NCBI RefSeq assembly: GCF_014109765.1
Contig: NZ_CP059139.1
Location: 5,043,001-5,107,000, forward strand
Length of the DNA stretch: 64,000 nt
Reading direction: 5' to 3'
Source of the DNA: Pseudomonas berkeleyensis
GTDB taxonomy: Bacteria > Pseudomonadota > Gammaproteobacteria > Pseudomonadales > Pseudomonadaceae
The notes beneath the pieces were generated by a model that saw only the letters and a program-made list of their open reading frames with translations, was not told the DNA's origin and ran no database searches. Both the position numbers and the translations under genes were made by a program. Shown here one piece after another: positions 44,564 through 53,976 of this stretch. Each line of letters starts with the position of its first letter. Position 1 is the first letter of the stretch.

Positions 44564-46216
44564 ATGCGTTTCGTTTATCCCTTTATCGGCGGGGCTCTGT
44601 CCCTGCTGTCGCTGTCGCTGATGGCCGCCACCCTGCCGGATGCCGGCCAGTCGCAGCAGAATATCGACCAGCGCCCACTGCAATTGCCTGGCAAGCAGCG
44701 TCTGGAACTGAACCTGCCCGATACCCCTTCAGCCGAGGCAACGACCAGCGGGCCGAGCCTGCAGGTCAAGGGTTTCACTCTGCAGGGCAACAGCGCCGTC
44801 GCCAGCGAGGAGCTGCTGGCGCTGCTCGCCGATCTGCAAGGCCGCACGGTGTCGCTTGGCGAGTTGCAGGCCGGCGCCAATCGCATTACCCGGCTGTACC
44901 GCGAGCGCGGTTATCCGCTGGCGCGGGCTTATATTCCGGCGCAGGAAATCGACGGCGGTGTGGTGCAGATCGCGGTGATGGAAGGCCGCTATGGCGAGGT
45001 CGGGCTGAACAACACTTCGCGGGTCTCCGACGCCGCCCTGGCGCCGATAACCCAGCTCAAGTCGGGCGATGCAGTGCGCTCTGCCCCTCTGGAGCGCAGC
45101 CTGCTGCTGCTCGCTGATACGCCCGGGGTGGAGGTGAAATCCACCCTCAAGCCGGGCGCTTCGGTCGGCGCCACCGACCTGCTGGTGGACGTGCAGTCCG
45201 GCCCGCTGCTATCCGGCTCGGTGGATGCCGACAACTACGGCAACCGCTTCACCGGCGAGTACCGCCTGGGCGGCACGCTGAACGTCAACAGCCCACTGGG
45301 CCTGGGCGATCGCCTGTCGCTGCGCGCCATGGGCTCGGATGAAGACCAACAATACGGGCGCATCGCCTACCAGTTGCCGATTGGCCCCTGGGCCACGCAG
45401 GTGGGCGTGGCCTACTCGGACATGGACTACCAACTGGCCAAGGACTTCGAGGATCTCGATGCCCACGGTAATGCGCGCATCACCAGTGCCTACGCGATCC
45501 AGCCGCTGGTGCGTAGCCGCGACTTTTCCCTGTACGCCCAGCTGCAGTACGACGACAAGCGCCTGAAGGACGATATCGACCAGTTCGACAGCAAGAGCGA
45601 CAAGCGCTCGCGGGTGGTCACCACCAGCCTCAACGGCAACAGCCGCGACCAGTTGTTCGGCGGTGGCGTCAACAGCTTCGCCCTGGCCTGGAGCCAGGGC
45701 AGCCTGAATATCGACGGCGCGGCCAATCAGCGTGTCGACGACCTGAGCGCCGGCACACGCGGCCAGTTCCACAAGCTCAATCCGAGCCTGGTGCGCCTGC
45801 AACGCCTGACTGATCGTTTCAGCCTGTACGGCCAGCTGCAAGGCCAGTGGGCCGACGGCAACCTGGACAGCTCGGAGAAGCTCAGCCTCGGCGGCGCCTA
45901 TGGCGTACGCGCCTACCCGCAGGGCGAAGCGTCCGGTGATCAGGGCTGGCTGGCCAACCTGGAACTGCGTTACGCACTGACCGAAGCCTGGCAACTCAAC
46001 ACCTTCGTCGACCATGGCGAAGTGCGCCTGAACAAGGACACCTGGAGCGACGGCGAAAACCACCGCAGGCTGTCGGCAGCCGGTGTAGGCGCGCGCTGGG
46101 CGGCACATGACTGGCAGGTCAACGCGGTGGCGGCCTGGAAGCTGGGCAACGACGACCCGCAGAGCGATGTCGACCGCAGCCCGCGAGTATGGGTACAGGT
46201 GGTGCGGTTTTTCTAA
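44564..46216 (+). CDS. TpsB outer-membrane transporter (FhaC/ShlB family)
   Basis: A 550-residue Omp85-superfamily pore that exports the adjacent TpsA. It has a signal peptide (about residues 1-21), one or two POTRA domains (about 60-200; LQVKGFTLQGNSAVASEELL marks the start) and a 16-stranded barrel to the C-terminal Phe (WVQVVRFF). The loop-6 motif that is VRGF/Y in FhaC reads GVRAYPQGEASGDQGW. It starts three bases after the tpsA stop. Confidence 0.93.
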   Translation: MRFVYPFIGGALSLLSLSLMAATLPDAGQSQQNIDQRPLQLPGKQRLELNLPDTPSAEATTSGPSLQVKGFTLQGNSAVASEELLALLADLQGRTVSLGELQAGANRITRLYRERGYPLARAYIPAQEIDGGVVQIAVMEGRYGEVGLNNTSRVSDAALAPITQLKSGDAVRSAPLERSLLLLADTPGVEVKSTLKPGASVGATDLLVDVQSGPLLSGSVDADNYGNRFTGEYRLGGTLNVNSPLGLGDRLSLRAMGSDEDQQYGRIAYQLPIGPWATQVGVAYSDMDYQLAKDFEDLDAHGNARITSAYAIQPLVRSRDFSLYAQLQYDDKRLKDDIDQFDSKSDKRSRVVTTSLNGNSRDQLFGGGVNSFALAWSQGSLNIDGAANQRVDDLSAGTRGQFHKLNPSLVRLQRLTDRFSLYGQLQGQWADGNLDSSEKLSLGGAYGVRAYPQGEASGDQGWLANLELRYALTEAWQLNTFVDHGEVRLNKDTWSDGENHRRLSAAGVGARWAAHDWQVNAVAAWKLGNDDPQSDVDRSPRVWVQVVRFF

Positions 46217-46236
46217 GAGCCTCGGTACCATAATCA

Positions 46237-46301
46237 CCGCGGCTAAAGCGCCTTCCCACACTGCAAAGCAGATCCCCGTAGGAGCGGCTTCAGCCGCGAG
46301 C
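46237..46301 (+). repeat. REP pair between the two TpsB-like genes
   Basis: An inverted GTGG-type copy (CCGCGGCTAAAGCG...CCCAC, 46237-46259) and a direct GTAG-headed copy (46278-46281, then GCGGCT-TC-AGCCGC, 46284-46297). It sits in the 251-base gap that separates the second barrel gene. Confidence 0.7.
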
Positions 46302-46467
46302 TTTTCTGAAAATCTAGTGAATCCGGGCTGCCTGCGCAGGGGGCGGCTCGAAATCACCTCGGCAGAACTTGCACAGAGATGGCATAAGGCCATATCTTGC
46401 CTCGCTACTGCGTGCTCACGAATACCGTCCTGAGCTTCGCCCCCAACGATCATCTCGGTATTTCTGT

Positions 46468-47643
46468 ATGCGCCTGGCCTCCCGCCTGTTGTCCGCATTC
46501 TCCATGCTGCCGTTTGCCTGCCTCGCCAATGCCTCTGCAGCAGATCTGCTGTCCTTTCAGGAAATCGCCGACCTGCCGTCACGCAGCAGCCTGACCCTGG
46601 GCGACACCCACTACCAACCGCCACAAGACCTGAGCGCGATGCCATTTATCAGCGGTGCTATCGCACTTGACAACTTCGGTGGCCATGACGACAAGGGCCG
46701 GCTCGCCACGGGTCTCAACCTGCGTGGCCTGCTCACCCCGAGCGACCTGCTAAGCCTGCGCAGCATGGGTTCAGCCGAGGAAGGCCATTACCACTGGGGC
46801 GCTTACCACCTGGAGATCGGCCCCTGGTCCAGCCGGCTGGGCTTCATCTTCTCGGATCTGTCCTACGAACTGGGCGGCGAACTGGAGATACTCGCCGCCA
46901 AGGGCAAGACCCGCACGGCCAGTGCCTTCATCCTCCAGCCACTGCTTGCCAGTGAAGCATTGAGCCTCGAGGCCCGGTTGCAGTTCGATGACAAGCGCCT
47001 GCAGGACGAGATCGGCGTGCTGCACATGAACAGCGAGAAACGCTCCCGCGTGCTCGACTACGAACTAGGCACCACCGCCCACGAGCCTTGGCTGAACAAC
47101 GCGACCACTACCCTGGCGCTGAACTGGCGTGAAGGTCACCTGAACATCGAGGGTTCGCCCTATACCCTGGTCGGTAAGGCCGACCCTGGTCATTTCAGCG
47201 TGCTGCGCGCCAAGCTGGCCCGCCTGCAACCGCTAAGCGAACGCTTGAGCCTGTATGTGCACGTTCTGGGCCAGTGGAGCCGTGACAATCTCGATGATTC
47301 GGAAAAGCTCTATATCGGTGGCGTGTTCGGCACGCGCTCAGCCGAGCAGACCGACGCATTCGGTGACCGCGGCTGGCAGGCCAGCGCCGAGCTGCGTTAC
47401 GCCCTGAGCGACAGCTGGCAACTGGTGGCCTTCGCCGATCATGGTCAGGCCCGGCTCAATACTCCTAGCCTGATCTATGACACAGTACCGCGTCGCCTCT
47501 CCAGCAAGGGCCTTGGTGCGAAATGGGCGACTCACGCCTGGAGCATCAGCGCACTGGCCGGCTGGAAGGTCGGCGATCACCCGGCACAACGCGACAGCGA
47601 ACGCCAGCCACGCATCTGGGCACAGCTGGCCTACCGCTTCTGA
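46468..47643 (+). CDS. POTRA-less TpsB-like outer-membrane barrel protein
   Basis: A 391-residue protein starting at 46468 (MRLASRLLSAFSML), with a signal peptide cleaved near ANASA (about residue 25). The mature part aligns along its whole length with the barrel of the preceding TpsB: ISGAIALDNFGG, LLTPSDLLSLRSMGS, LQFDDKRLQDEIG, LGQWSRDNLDDSEKLYIGG, and a final aromatic residue (LAYRF). The POTRA domains are entirely absent, and the loop-6 motif is degenerate (GTRSAEQTDAFGDRGW). The frame is intact, so it is not an obvious pseudogene. Its function is unknown. Confidence 0.85.
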   Translation: MRLASRLLSAFSMLPFACLANASAADLLSFQEIADLPSRSSLTLGDTHYQPPQDLSAMPFISGAIALDNFGGHDDKGRLATGLNLRGLLTPSDLLSLRSMGSAEEGHYHWGAYHLEIGPWSSRLGFIFSDLSYELGGELEILAAKGKTRTASAFILQPLLASEALSLEARLQFDDKRLQDEIGVLHMNSEKRSRVLDYELGTTAHEPWLNNATTTLALNWREGHLNIEGSPYTLVGKADPGHFSVLRAKLARLQPLSERLSLYVHVLGQWSRDNLDDSEKLYIGGVFGTRSAEQTDAFGDRGWQASAELRYALSDSWQLVAFADHGQARLNTPSLIYDTVPRRLSSKGLGAKWATHAWSISALAGWKVGDHPAQRDSERQPRIWAQLAYRF

Positions 47644-47847
47644 GGGGCGGCAGACCGCCGACCTTTCCCCCAACGACTGCAGCGGCGTAGAATCAGGCGA
47701 TTCCTCGCCAGGCATCCCCGGCGGGCCTGTGAGCCCTGGCCGCACGAGTGGTGATCCCGTCTCGTCATGCAGCCTTTCCCCGCGCGGCAATCAGCCGCCC
47801 TGATCCGCTCACCGCACACACAACCGAATTAGCCGCAGGAAACCGTC

Positions 47848-49686
47848 ATGCCTGATTACCGCTCGAAAACCTCCACCCACGGCCGCAACATGGCCGGCGC
47901 CCGCGCCCTGTGGCGCGCCACCGGGATGAAGGACGAAGACTTCAAGAAACCGATCATCGCCATTGCCAACTCCTTCACCCAGTTCGTGCCCGGTCACGTG
48001 CACCTGAAGGATCTGGGCCAACTGGTCGCCCGCGAGATCGAGAAGCACGGCGGTGTAGCGAAAGAATTCAACACCATCGCCGTCGACGACGGCATCGCCA
48101 TGGGCCACGACGGCATGCTCTATTCGCTGCCGAGCCGCGAGATCATCGCCGACTCCGTCGAATACATGGTCAACGCCCACTGCGCCGACGCCATCGTCTG
48201 CATCTCCAATTGCGACAAGATCACCCCCGGCATGCTGATGGCCGCCCTGCGCCTGAACATCCCGGTGGTGTTCGTATCCGGTGGCCCGATGGAAGCCGGC
48301 AAGACCAAGCTGGCCAGTCATGGTCTGGATCTGGTCGACGCCATGGTCATCGCCGCCGACTCCAGCGCCTCCGATGAGAAGGTCGCCGAGTACGAACGCA
48401 GCGCCTGCCCGACCTGCGGCAGTTGCTCCGGGATGTTCACCGCCAACTCGATGAACTGCCTGACCGAAGCCCTGGGCCTGTCCCTGCCGGGCAACGGTTC
48501 GACCCTGGCCACCCACAGCGACCGCGAGCAGCTGTTCCTGCGCGCCGGCCGTCTGGCCGTCGAGCTGTGCCAGCGCTACTACGGCGAAGGCGACGAGTCG
48601 GTACTGCCGCGCAACATCGCCAACTTCAAGGCGTTCGAGAACGCCATGATGCTCGACATCGCCATGGGCGGTTCGACCAACACCATCCTGCACCTGCTGG
48701 CCGCCGCCCAGGAAGCCGAGATCGACTTCGATCTGCGCGACATCGATCGCCTGTCGCGCAAGGTGCCGCAGCTGTGCAAGGTGGCGCCGAACATCCAGAA
48801 GTACCACATGGAAGACGTGCACCGCGCCGGCGGCATCTTCTCCATCCTCGGCGAACTGGCCCGTGGCGGCCTGCTGCACACCGACGTACACACCGTGCAC
48901 ACGCCGAACATGGCCGAAGCCATCGCCCAATGGGACATCACCCAGACCCAGGACGAGGCCGTTCACCACTTCTTCAAGGCAGGCCCTGCTGGCATCCCCA
49001 GCCAGACCGCGTTCAGCCAGAGCACCCGCTGGCCGAGCCTAGACATCGATCGTGCCGAAGGCTGCATCCGTAGCGTCGAGCACGCCTACTCGCAGGAGGG
49101 CGGCCTGGCCGTGCTGTACGGCAACATCGCTCTGGACGGCTGCGTGGTGAAGACCGCCGGCGTGGACGAGTCCATCCATGTGTTCGAAGGCAGCGCCAAG
49201 GTCTTCGAGAGCCAGGACAGCGCGGTCAAAGGCATCCTCGCCGACGAAGTGAAGGAAGGTGACATCGTCATCATCCGTTACGAAGGCCCGAAAGGCGGCC
49301 CGGGCATGCAGGAAATGCTCTATCCGACCAGCTACCTGAAGTCCAAGGGCCTGGGCAAGGCCTGCGCCCTGCTCACCGACGGTCGCTTCTCCGGCGGCAC
49401 CAGCGGCCTGTCCATCGGCCACGCCTCGCCGGAAGCCGCTTCGGGCGGCGCCATCGGTCTGGTCAAGGACGGCGACAAGGTACTGATCGACATCCCCAAC
49501 CGCAGCATCAACCTGCTGGTCAGCGATGAAGAACTGGCCGCCCGCCGCACCGAGCAGGACAAGAAAGGCTGGAAGCCGGCCGCACCGCGCACCCGCAAGG
49601 TGACCACGGCACTCAAGGCCTACGCTCTGCTCGCCACCAGCGCCGACAAGGGTGCGGTACGCAACAAGGCGCTGCTGGACGGCTGA
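47848..49686 (+). CDS. ilvD: Dihydroxy-acid dehydratase IlvD
   Basis: IlvD dehydrates 2,3-dihydroxy acids to 2-keto acids in valine, isoleucine and leucine synthesis. The 612-residue protein has the Fe-S Cys motifs NCDKITPGM and [18 protein letters not shown], plus the C-terminal [17 protein letters not shown] lies upstream of the ATG. It appears to be a single-gene unit with its own terminator. Confidence 0.97.
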   Translation: MPDYRSKTSTHGRNMAGARALWRATGMKDEDFKKPIIAIANSFTQFVPGHVHLKDLGQLVAREIEKHGGVAKEFNTIAVDDGIAMGHDGMLYSLPSREIIADSVEYMVNAHCADAIVCISNCDKITPGMLMAALRLNIPVVFVSGGPMEAGKTKLASHGLDLVDAMVIAADSSASDEKVAEYERSACPTCGSCSGMFTANSMNCLTEALGLSLPGNGSTLATHSDREQLFLRAGRLAVELCQRYYGEGDESVLPRNIANFKAFENAMMLDIAMGGSTNTILHLLAAAQEAEIDFDLRDIDRLSRKVPQLCKVAPNIQKYHMEDVHRAGGIFSILGELARGGLLHTDVHTVHTPNMAEAIAQWDITQTQDEAVHHFFKAGPAGIPSQTAFSQSTRWPSLDIDRAEGCIRSVEHAYSQEGGLAVLYGNIALDGCVVKTAGVDESIHVFEGSAKVFESQDSAVKGILADEVKEGDIVIIRYEGPKGGPGMQEMLYPTSYLKSKGLGKACALLTDGRFSGGTSGLSIGHASPEAASGGAIGLVKDGDKVLIDIPNRSINLLVSDEELAARRTEQDKKGWKPAAPRTRKVTTALKAYALLATSADKGAVRNKALLDG

Positions 49687-49709
49687 TTTTCAGCCCAGCA
49701 GCATGAAGA

Positions 49710-49735
49710 AGCCCGGCTCTGTGCCGGGCTTTTTT
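49710..49735 (+). terminator. Intrinsic terminator of ilvD
   Basis: AGCCCGGC (49710-49717) pairs with GCCGGGCT (49723-49730) around TCTGT, followed by a run of Ts (49730-49735). It lies about 25 bases after the ilvD stop. Confidence 0.9.
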
Positions 49736-49806
49736 CTGTCTGCTGGTTTTGCATCTGACGGTGATCGCCCGCAAGCTGGCAACTCGGTCATACACGGGAG
49801 AAGCAC

Positions 49807-50265
49807 ATGCGCATCGGTCTGATCGCCGACACCCACAACCTGCTGCGCCCCGAGGCGCTGGCCGCGCTGCAGGGTGTCGATCACCTGATCCATGCCGGTG
49901 ATATCGGCGGGCCGAATATTCTCGAACAGCTCGCACGAATCGCGCCGCTGTCGGTGGTACGCGGCAACAACGATCAGGAGCCATGGGCCGATGACATTCC
50001 CGAGCACCTGACCCTGAGCTTCGGCGCCATCACGCTGCATGTGCTGCATGACCTCAAGCAACTGGAGATCGACCCGGCTGCACAGGGCATCGATGTGGTG
50101 ATCGCCGGCCACTCGCACAAGCCGCTGCACGAGGAACGTAACGGCGTGCTCTACCTCAACCCTGGTAGCGCAGGGCCACGGCGCTTCAAGCTGCCCATCG
50201 GCGTGGGCCTCCTGCATATCGAAGCTCGGCAGGTGCGGGCCGAACTGATCACGCTGCAGGTCTGA
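49807..50265 (+). CDS. YfcE/MJ0936-type metallophosphoesterase
   Basis: A 152-residue calcineurin-like phosphodiesterase. Metal ligands are seen in order: IADTHN, HAGDIG, RGNND and GHSHKP. Members hydrolyse phosphodiesters in vitro, and natural substrates are mostly unknown. GGAGAAGC lies upstream of the ATG. It stands alone between the ilvD terminator and a REP region. Confidence 0.9.
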   Translation: MRIGLIADTHNLLRPEALAALQGVDHLIHAGDIGGPNILEQLARIAPLSVVRGNNDQEPWADDIPEHLTLSFGAITLHVLHDLKQLEIDPAAQGIDVVIAGHSHKPLHEERNGVLYLNPGSAGPRRFKLPIGVGLLHIEARQVRAELITLQV

Positions 50266-50286
50266 TGCGGGAGCTGGAATTGAATT

Positions 50287-50362
50287 GGTGGGCTGAAGCG
50301 GATCGCCGCCCGGCCCCCCCCTACAGCCATGCCCGATCGAGTAGGGTGGGCTTCAGCCCACC
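50287..50362 (+). repeat. REP pair, GGTGGGCT family
   Basis: GTAG (50341-50344) plus GGTGGGCT-TC-AGCCCACC (50345-50362) is perfect. A degenerate inverted partner starts with GGTGGGCT (50287-50294) and ends with CTAC (50321-50324) but has lost the pairing arm. Confidence 0.7.
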
Positions 50363-50508
50363 AATCAAGACGCCACGCCAGCAAGACAGATGAAAGAGTC
50401 TCATCCACCCTGCTGTGACATGCGACCTTGAAAAACGCTATGGACGAAGCCATCTAGGTAAATACGGCCTTTTCGCGCCGACCCCATTCACGCCTGATGG
50501 AGAACCCC

Positions 50509-51036
50509 ATGACCCTCGACGAGCTCAACGCCATTCCCGGCGTGACCGCCAAGCCCGACGTCGCCACCGCCGACTTCGTTTACAACCACACCATGATCCG
50601 CGTGAAGGATCTGCAGAAGTCGCTGGATTTCTACACCCGCGTGCTGGGCTTCACCCTGCTGGAGAAGAAGGAATTCCCCGAGGCCGAGTTCAGCCTGTAC
50701 TTCCTCGCGCTGATCAATGACAAGTCGCAGATCCCGACCGACCCGGCCGCTCGCCACCAATGGCGCAAATCCATCCCCGGCGTGCTGGAGCTGACCTACA
50801 ACTACGGCACCGAGAAAGACCCGGAGTTTTCCTACCACAGCGGCAACAGCGACCCGCGCGGCTTTGGTCACCTGTGCGTAGCAGTGCCGGACATCAAGGC
50901 CGCCTGCCAGCGTTTCGAAGACCTCGGCGTGACCTTCCAGAAGCGCCTCACCGACGGCCGTATGCGCGACATCGCCTTCATCAAGGATCCGGACGGCTAC
51001 TGGGTGGAGATCATCCAGTTCACCGAGGTCGACTGA
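50509..51036 (+). CDS. gloA: Lactoylglutathione lyase (glyoxalase I)
   Basis: Converts the methylglyoxal-glutathione hemithioacetal to S-lactoylglutathione. The 175-residue protein is the longer, eukaryote-like Zn type: HTMIRVKD supplies the first metal ligand, with FPEAEFSLYFLAL, GFGHLCVAVPD and DPDGYWVEII following. The ATG at 50509 has GGAG eight bases upstream; a start 12 bases earlier would overlap that site. Confidence 0.94.
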   Translation: MTLDELNAIPGVTAKPDVATADFVYNHTMIRVKDLQKSLDFYTRVLGFTLLEKKEFPEAEFSLYFLALINDKSQIPTDPAARHQWRKSIPGVLELTYNYGTEKDPEFSYHSGNSDPRGFGHLCVAVPDIKAACQRFEDLGVTFQKRLTDGRMRDIAFIKDPDGYWVEIIQFTEVD

Positions 51037-51051
51037 CCGCCCACGATCTTC

Positions 51052-51117
51052 ACGGCTAAAGCCCCTCCCACGAGCCGAATAACGGCCTGGCATTGCGTGG
51101 GAGGCGCTCTATCGCAA
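51052..51117 (+). repeat. REP pair with GTGG head
   Basis: Inverted copy CGGCTAAAGCCCCTCCCAC (51053-51071) and a degenerate direct copy GTGGGAGGCGCTCTATCGC (51097-51115). The pair occupies most of the gap after gloA. Confidence 0.65.
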
Positions 51118-51192
51118 AGCCACTGGCATTGCCGACCGGCACGACCTGACACGCAACTCAGGTAGAATCGCCGCTTTTTCCGGTCGACTGCC

Positions 51193-52563
51193 ATGAACAA
51201 CCCTCAAATCCCCGAAGCACGCAACGAGCTGCTCTACGGCCTGGACGACAAGCCACGCCCGCTGGCCGCATTGCTTGCCGCGCTGCAGCACCTGCTCGCG
51301 ATCATCGTGCCCATCGTCACTCCCGGCCTGCTGATCTGCCAGGCCATCGGCGTGTCGGCGCGCGATACCAACATCATCGTGTCGATGAGCCTGGTCATCT
51401 CCGGCATCGCCACCTACGTGCAGTGCCGCCGCTTCGGCCCGTTCGGCGCCGGCCTGCTGATCGTGCAGGGCACCAGCTTCAACTTCGTCGGCCCGCTGAT
51501 CGCTGGCGGTGTACTGCTGGTCAATCAGGGCATGCCGGTGGAAACGGTGATGGCGACCATTTTCGGCGTGGTCATCGCCGGCTCGTTCATCGAGATGGGC
51601 GTGTCGCGCATCCTGCCGTTCATCAAGCGCCTGATCAGCCCGGTGGTCACCGGTATCGTGGTGCTGATGATCGGCCTGACCCTGATCAAGGTCGGCCTGA
51701 TCAGCATGGGCGGTGGCTACGCGGCGATGGGCAATGGCACCTTCGCCAACGGCGAGAACCTGCTGCTGTCGGGCGTGGTACTGGGCGCCATCATCGTGCT
51801 CAACCGCCTGCCGCTGGTGTGGCTGCGCAGTTGCGCGATCATCATCGCCCTGGCCATCGGCTACGCCCTGGCCGCCTACCTGGGCCGCCTGGATTTCACC
51901 GGCATGCGCGAAGCAGCCCTGTTCCAGGTGCCGATGCCGCTGCACTTCGGCCTGGCCTTCTCTTGGAGCCTGTTCATTCCCATGGTGGTGATCTATCTGG
52001 TGACGTCTCTGGAAGCCATCGGCGACGTCACCGCCACCAGCAAGCTGTCGCGCCAGCCGGTCGAAGGCCCGCTGTGGATGCAACGGATCAAAGGCGGCGT
52101 ACTGGTCAACGGCGCCAACTCGCTGCTGGCCGGCCTGTTCAATACCTTCCCCAGCTCGGTGTTCGCGCAGAATAACGGCATCATCCAGCTGACCGGTATC
52201 GCCAGCCGTCACGTTGGCATGTGGATCGCCGTAATGCTGGTGGTGCTCGGCCTGTTCCCGGCAGTGGCCGGTGTGCTGCAGGCGGTACCGGAGCCGGTGC
52301 TCGGTGGCGCGGCGCTGGTGATGTTCGGCGCAGTCGCTGCTGCTGGCATCAACATCCTCGCCGGCATCCAGCTGGATCGCCGCGCGCTGCTGATCATTTC
52401 GGTATCGCTGGCCCTCGGCCTGGGCTTCTCCCAGGTGCCGGAGTTCCTCGCGCACCTGCCGGCCGGGCTGCGCAGCGTGCTGGAATCGGGTGTCGCCACC
52501 GGTGGCATCTGCGCACTGCTGATGAACTGGTTCCTGCCGGAAACGCCAAAGCAGTCTGACTGA
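51193..52563 (+). CDS. NCS2 family xanthine/uracil permease
   Basis: A 456-residue inner-membrane nucleobase:cation symporter (NAT/NCS2) with about 14 hydrophobic segments. Family signatures are VQGTSFNFVGP, TSLEAIGDVTATSKLS (the substrate-binding Glu region) and FAQNNGIIQLTGIASR. The last favours purines such as xanthine or urate over uracil. It has its own start 156 bases after gloA. Confidence 0.88.
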   Translation: MNNPQIPEARNELLYGLDDKPRPLAALLAALQHLLAIIVPIVTPGLLICQAIGVSARDTNIIVSMSLVISGIATYVQCRRFGPFGAGLLIVQGTSFNFVGPLIAGGVLLVNQGMPVETVMATIFGVVIAGSFIEMGVSRILPFIKRLISPVVTGIVVLMIGLTLIKVGLISMGGGYAAMGNGTFANGENLLLSGVVLGAIIVLNRLPLVWLRSCAIIIALAIGYALAAYLGRLDFTGMREAALFQVPMPLHFGLAFSWSLFIPMVVIYLVTSLEAIGDVTATSKLSRQPVEGPLWMQRIKGGVLVNGANSLLAGLFNTFPSSVFAQNNGIIQLTGIASRHVGMWIAVMLVVLGLFPAVAGVLQAVPEPVLGGAALVMFGAVAAAGINILAGIQLDRRALLIISVSLALGLGFSQVPEFLAHLPAGLRSVLESGVATGGICALLMNWFLPETPKQSD

Positions 52564-52566
52564 AAC

Positions 52567-53214
52567 TCAGCTCACGCCGACATAACGATCGGCGCGGTGG
52601 TTGATGGCCAACACCAGGTTCAGCACCACCGCGCCGAGCACCGACAGCAACACCTTGTCCGGTGTCACCACGAACGCCGCCGCCAGCACGATGGCCGCAT
52701 CGATGCCCATCTGCACCGCGCCCGCGCGCAGACCGAAGCGCTCCTGCAGATACAGCGCGAGGATGTTCACTCCGCCGAGGCTGGCGCGGTGACGAAACAG
52801 CATCAGCAGCCCCAGGCCCATGGCCGCGCCACCGAACACGGCAGCGTAGACACTGCTGAGATGGGAGAACGCGACCCACTGCGGCGTCAGCTCGGCCAGC
52901 AACGACACCAGCAGCACGGCGCAGCCCGTGCGCACGATGAACCCCCAGCCCAGGCGCCAGATACCCAGTAGGTAGAACGGCAGATTGACCAGGCAGAACA
53001 CCAGGCCAAACGACCAGCCCGCCTGATAGTTGGCGAGAAAGGCGATGCCGACAGTACCGCCCGTGAGCAATCCGGCATGGGTATAGAACGCGATTCCCAG
53101 CGCCACCAGCGCAGTGCCGAACAGCATCGCCAGGGCATCCTCCCAAAGAGGATGGCGAATGAAGAGTGCAGCAACGGCATTCGGCCGCTCGTCGGCGGTC
53201 GATTGTTCAGTCAT
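52567..53214 (-). CDS. YitT family membrane protein
   Basis: A 215-residue protein with about six hydrophobic segments (YitT_membrane family: AGLLTGGTVGIAFL and LGGVNILALYL signatures). I chose the ATG at 53214 (MTEQSTADERPN); the longer reading has an unlikely Cys-rich leader. The transport function is not proven. It converges on the NCS2 permease with a gap of three bases. Confidence 0.82.
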   Translation of the reverse strand: MTEQSTADERPNAVAALFIRHPLWEDALAMLFGTALVALGIAFYTHAGLLTGGTVGIAFLANYQAGWSFGLVFCLVNLPFYLLGIWRLGWGFIVRTGCAVLLVSLLAELTPQWVAFSHLSSVYAAVFGGAAMGLGLLMLFRHRASLGGVNILALYLQERFGLRAGAVQMGIDAAIVLAAAFVVTPDKVLLSVLGAVVLNLVLAINHRADRYVGVS

Positions 53215-53327
53215 GGAAGAACCCGCAGCAAAGTGTACGAAAGCACGGCAAGGCAGAGGCAAGACGCTGGCCGCCGCGCAGCACCCGGAAAAGGCGCTGG
53301 CCGAGACGGCCGGAAAGATCGTTAGGA

Positions 53328-53846
53328 TTATGTGTCGCGGCGTTCCCACACCTCGAAGGCGTAGAACGGTGTTTCAGCGGAAGCCGGATGCTCGACGCTG
53401 GAAGTCATGCGCCAATCGGCTTCGTTCACTTCGGGGAAGAACGCATCGCCCTCGGGATCGAGGCCGACACGGGTCAGGTACAGACGCTGCGCCAGCTCTA
53501 GCCCCTGCGCATAAAGCTGGGCGCCGCCGATCAGCATCAACTCTTCAGCATCTTCTTCACGCGCCCAGACATCGGCCCGCTCGATGGCGGCCTGCAACGT
53601 GGTGAACACCTCGGCGCCCTCCAGCGTCAGTCCAACCTGGCGGCTCACCACCAGATTGAGTCGGCCGGGCAACGGGCGCCCCAGCGAATCCCAGGTCTTG
53701 CGACCCATGATGATCGGCTTGCCCAGGGTCATCGCCTTGAAATGCTTGAGATCCGCCGGCAGGTGCCAGGGCAGTTGGTTATCGCGGCCGATCACGCGGT
53801 TGTGCGCGAGCGCGGCGATCAGGGAAAGGGGTAGAGTCTTGTTCAT
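53328..53846 (-). CDS. folA: Dihydrofolate reductase
   Basis: Reduces dihydrofolate to tetrahydrofolate using NADPH. The 172-residue protein has the substrate and NADPH motifs VIGRDNQLPWHLPADL, with the active-site Asp/Glu equivalent in PADLKHF, then GRKTWDSLGRPLPGR and LMLIGGAQLY. The ATG at 53846 is the family start. thyA, the enzyme that oxidises tetrahydrofolate, lies 4.5 kb away on the same strand. Confidence 0.95.
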   Translation of the reverse strand: MNKTLPLSLIAALAHNRVIGRDNQLPWHLPADLKHFKAMTLGKPIIMGRKTWDSLGRPLPGRLNLVVSRQVGLTLEGAEVFTTLQAAIERADVWAREEDAEELMLIGGAQLYAQGLELAQRLYLTRVGLDPEGDAFFPEVNEADWRMTSSVEHPASAETPFYAFEVWERRDT

Positions 53847-53976
53847 GGCGGCGAGCATAACAGAGCGCCGGATGCGCGAGCAGCCACCTTTGGCATGGCC
53901 GATTCGGAGATGGTCGCAGAATCGTCACACCTGATGAGGCAGGCTTGCCGCTCACGATGAACGAGGAAACGACCTG

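Noticed and set aside
46217..46467. Remnant POTRA coding sequence ahead of the second TpsB-like gene
   Set aside because: The gap is too short for a POTRA pair and consists largely of REP sequence; no POTRA-like peptide was seen in any frame, so the domain is absent rather than frameshifted.
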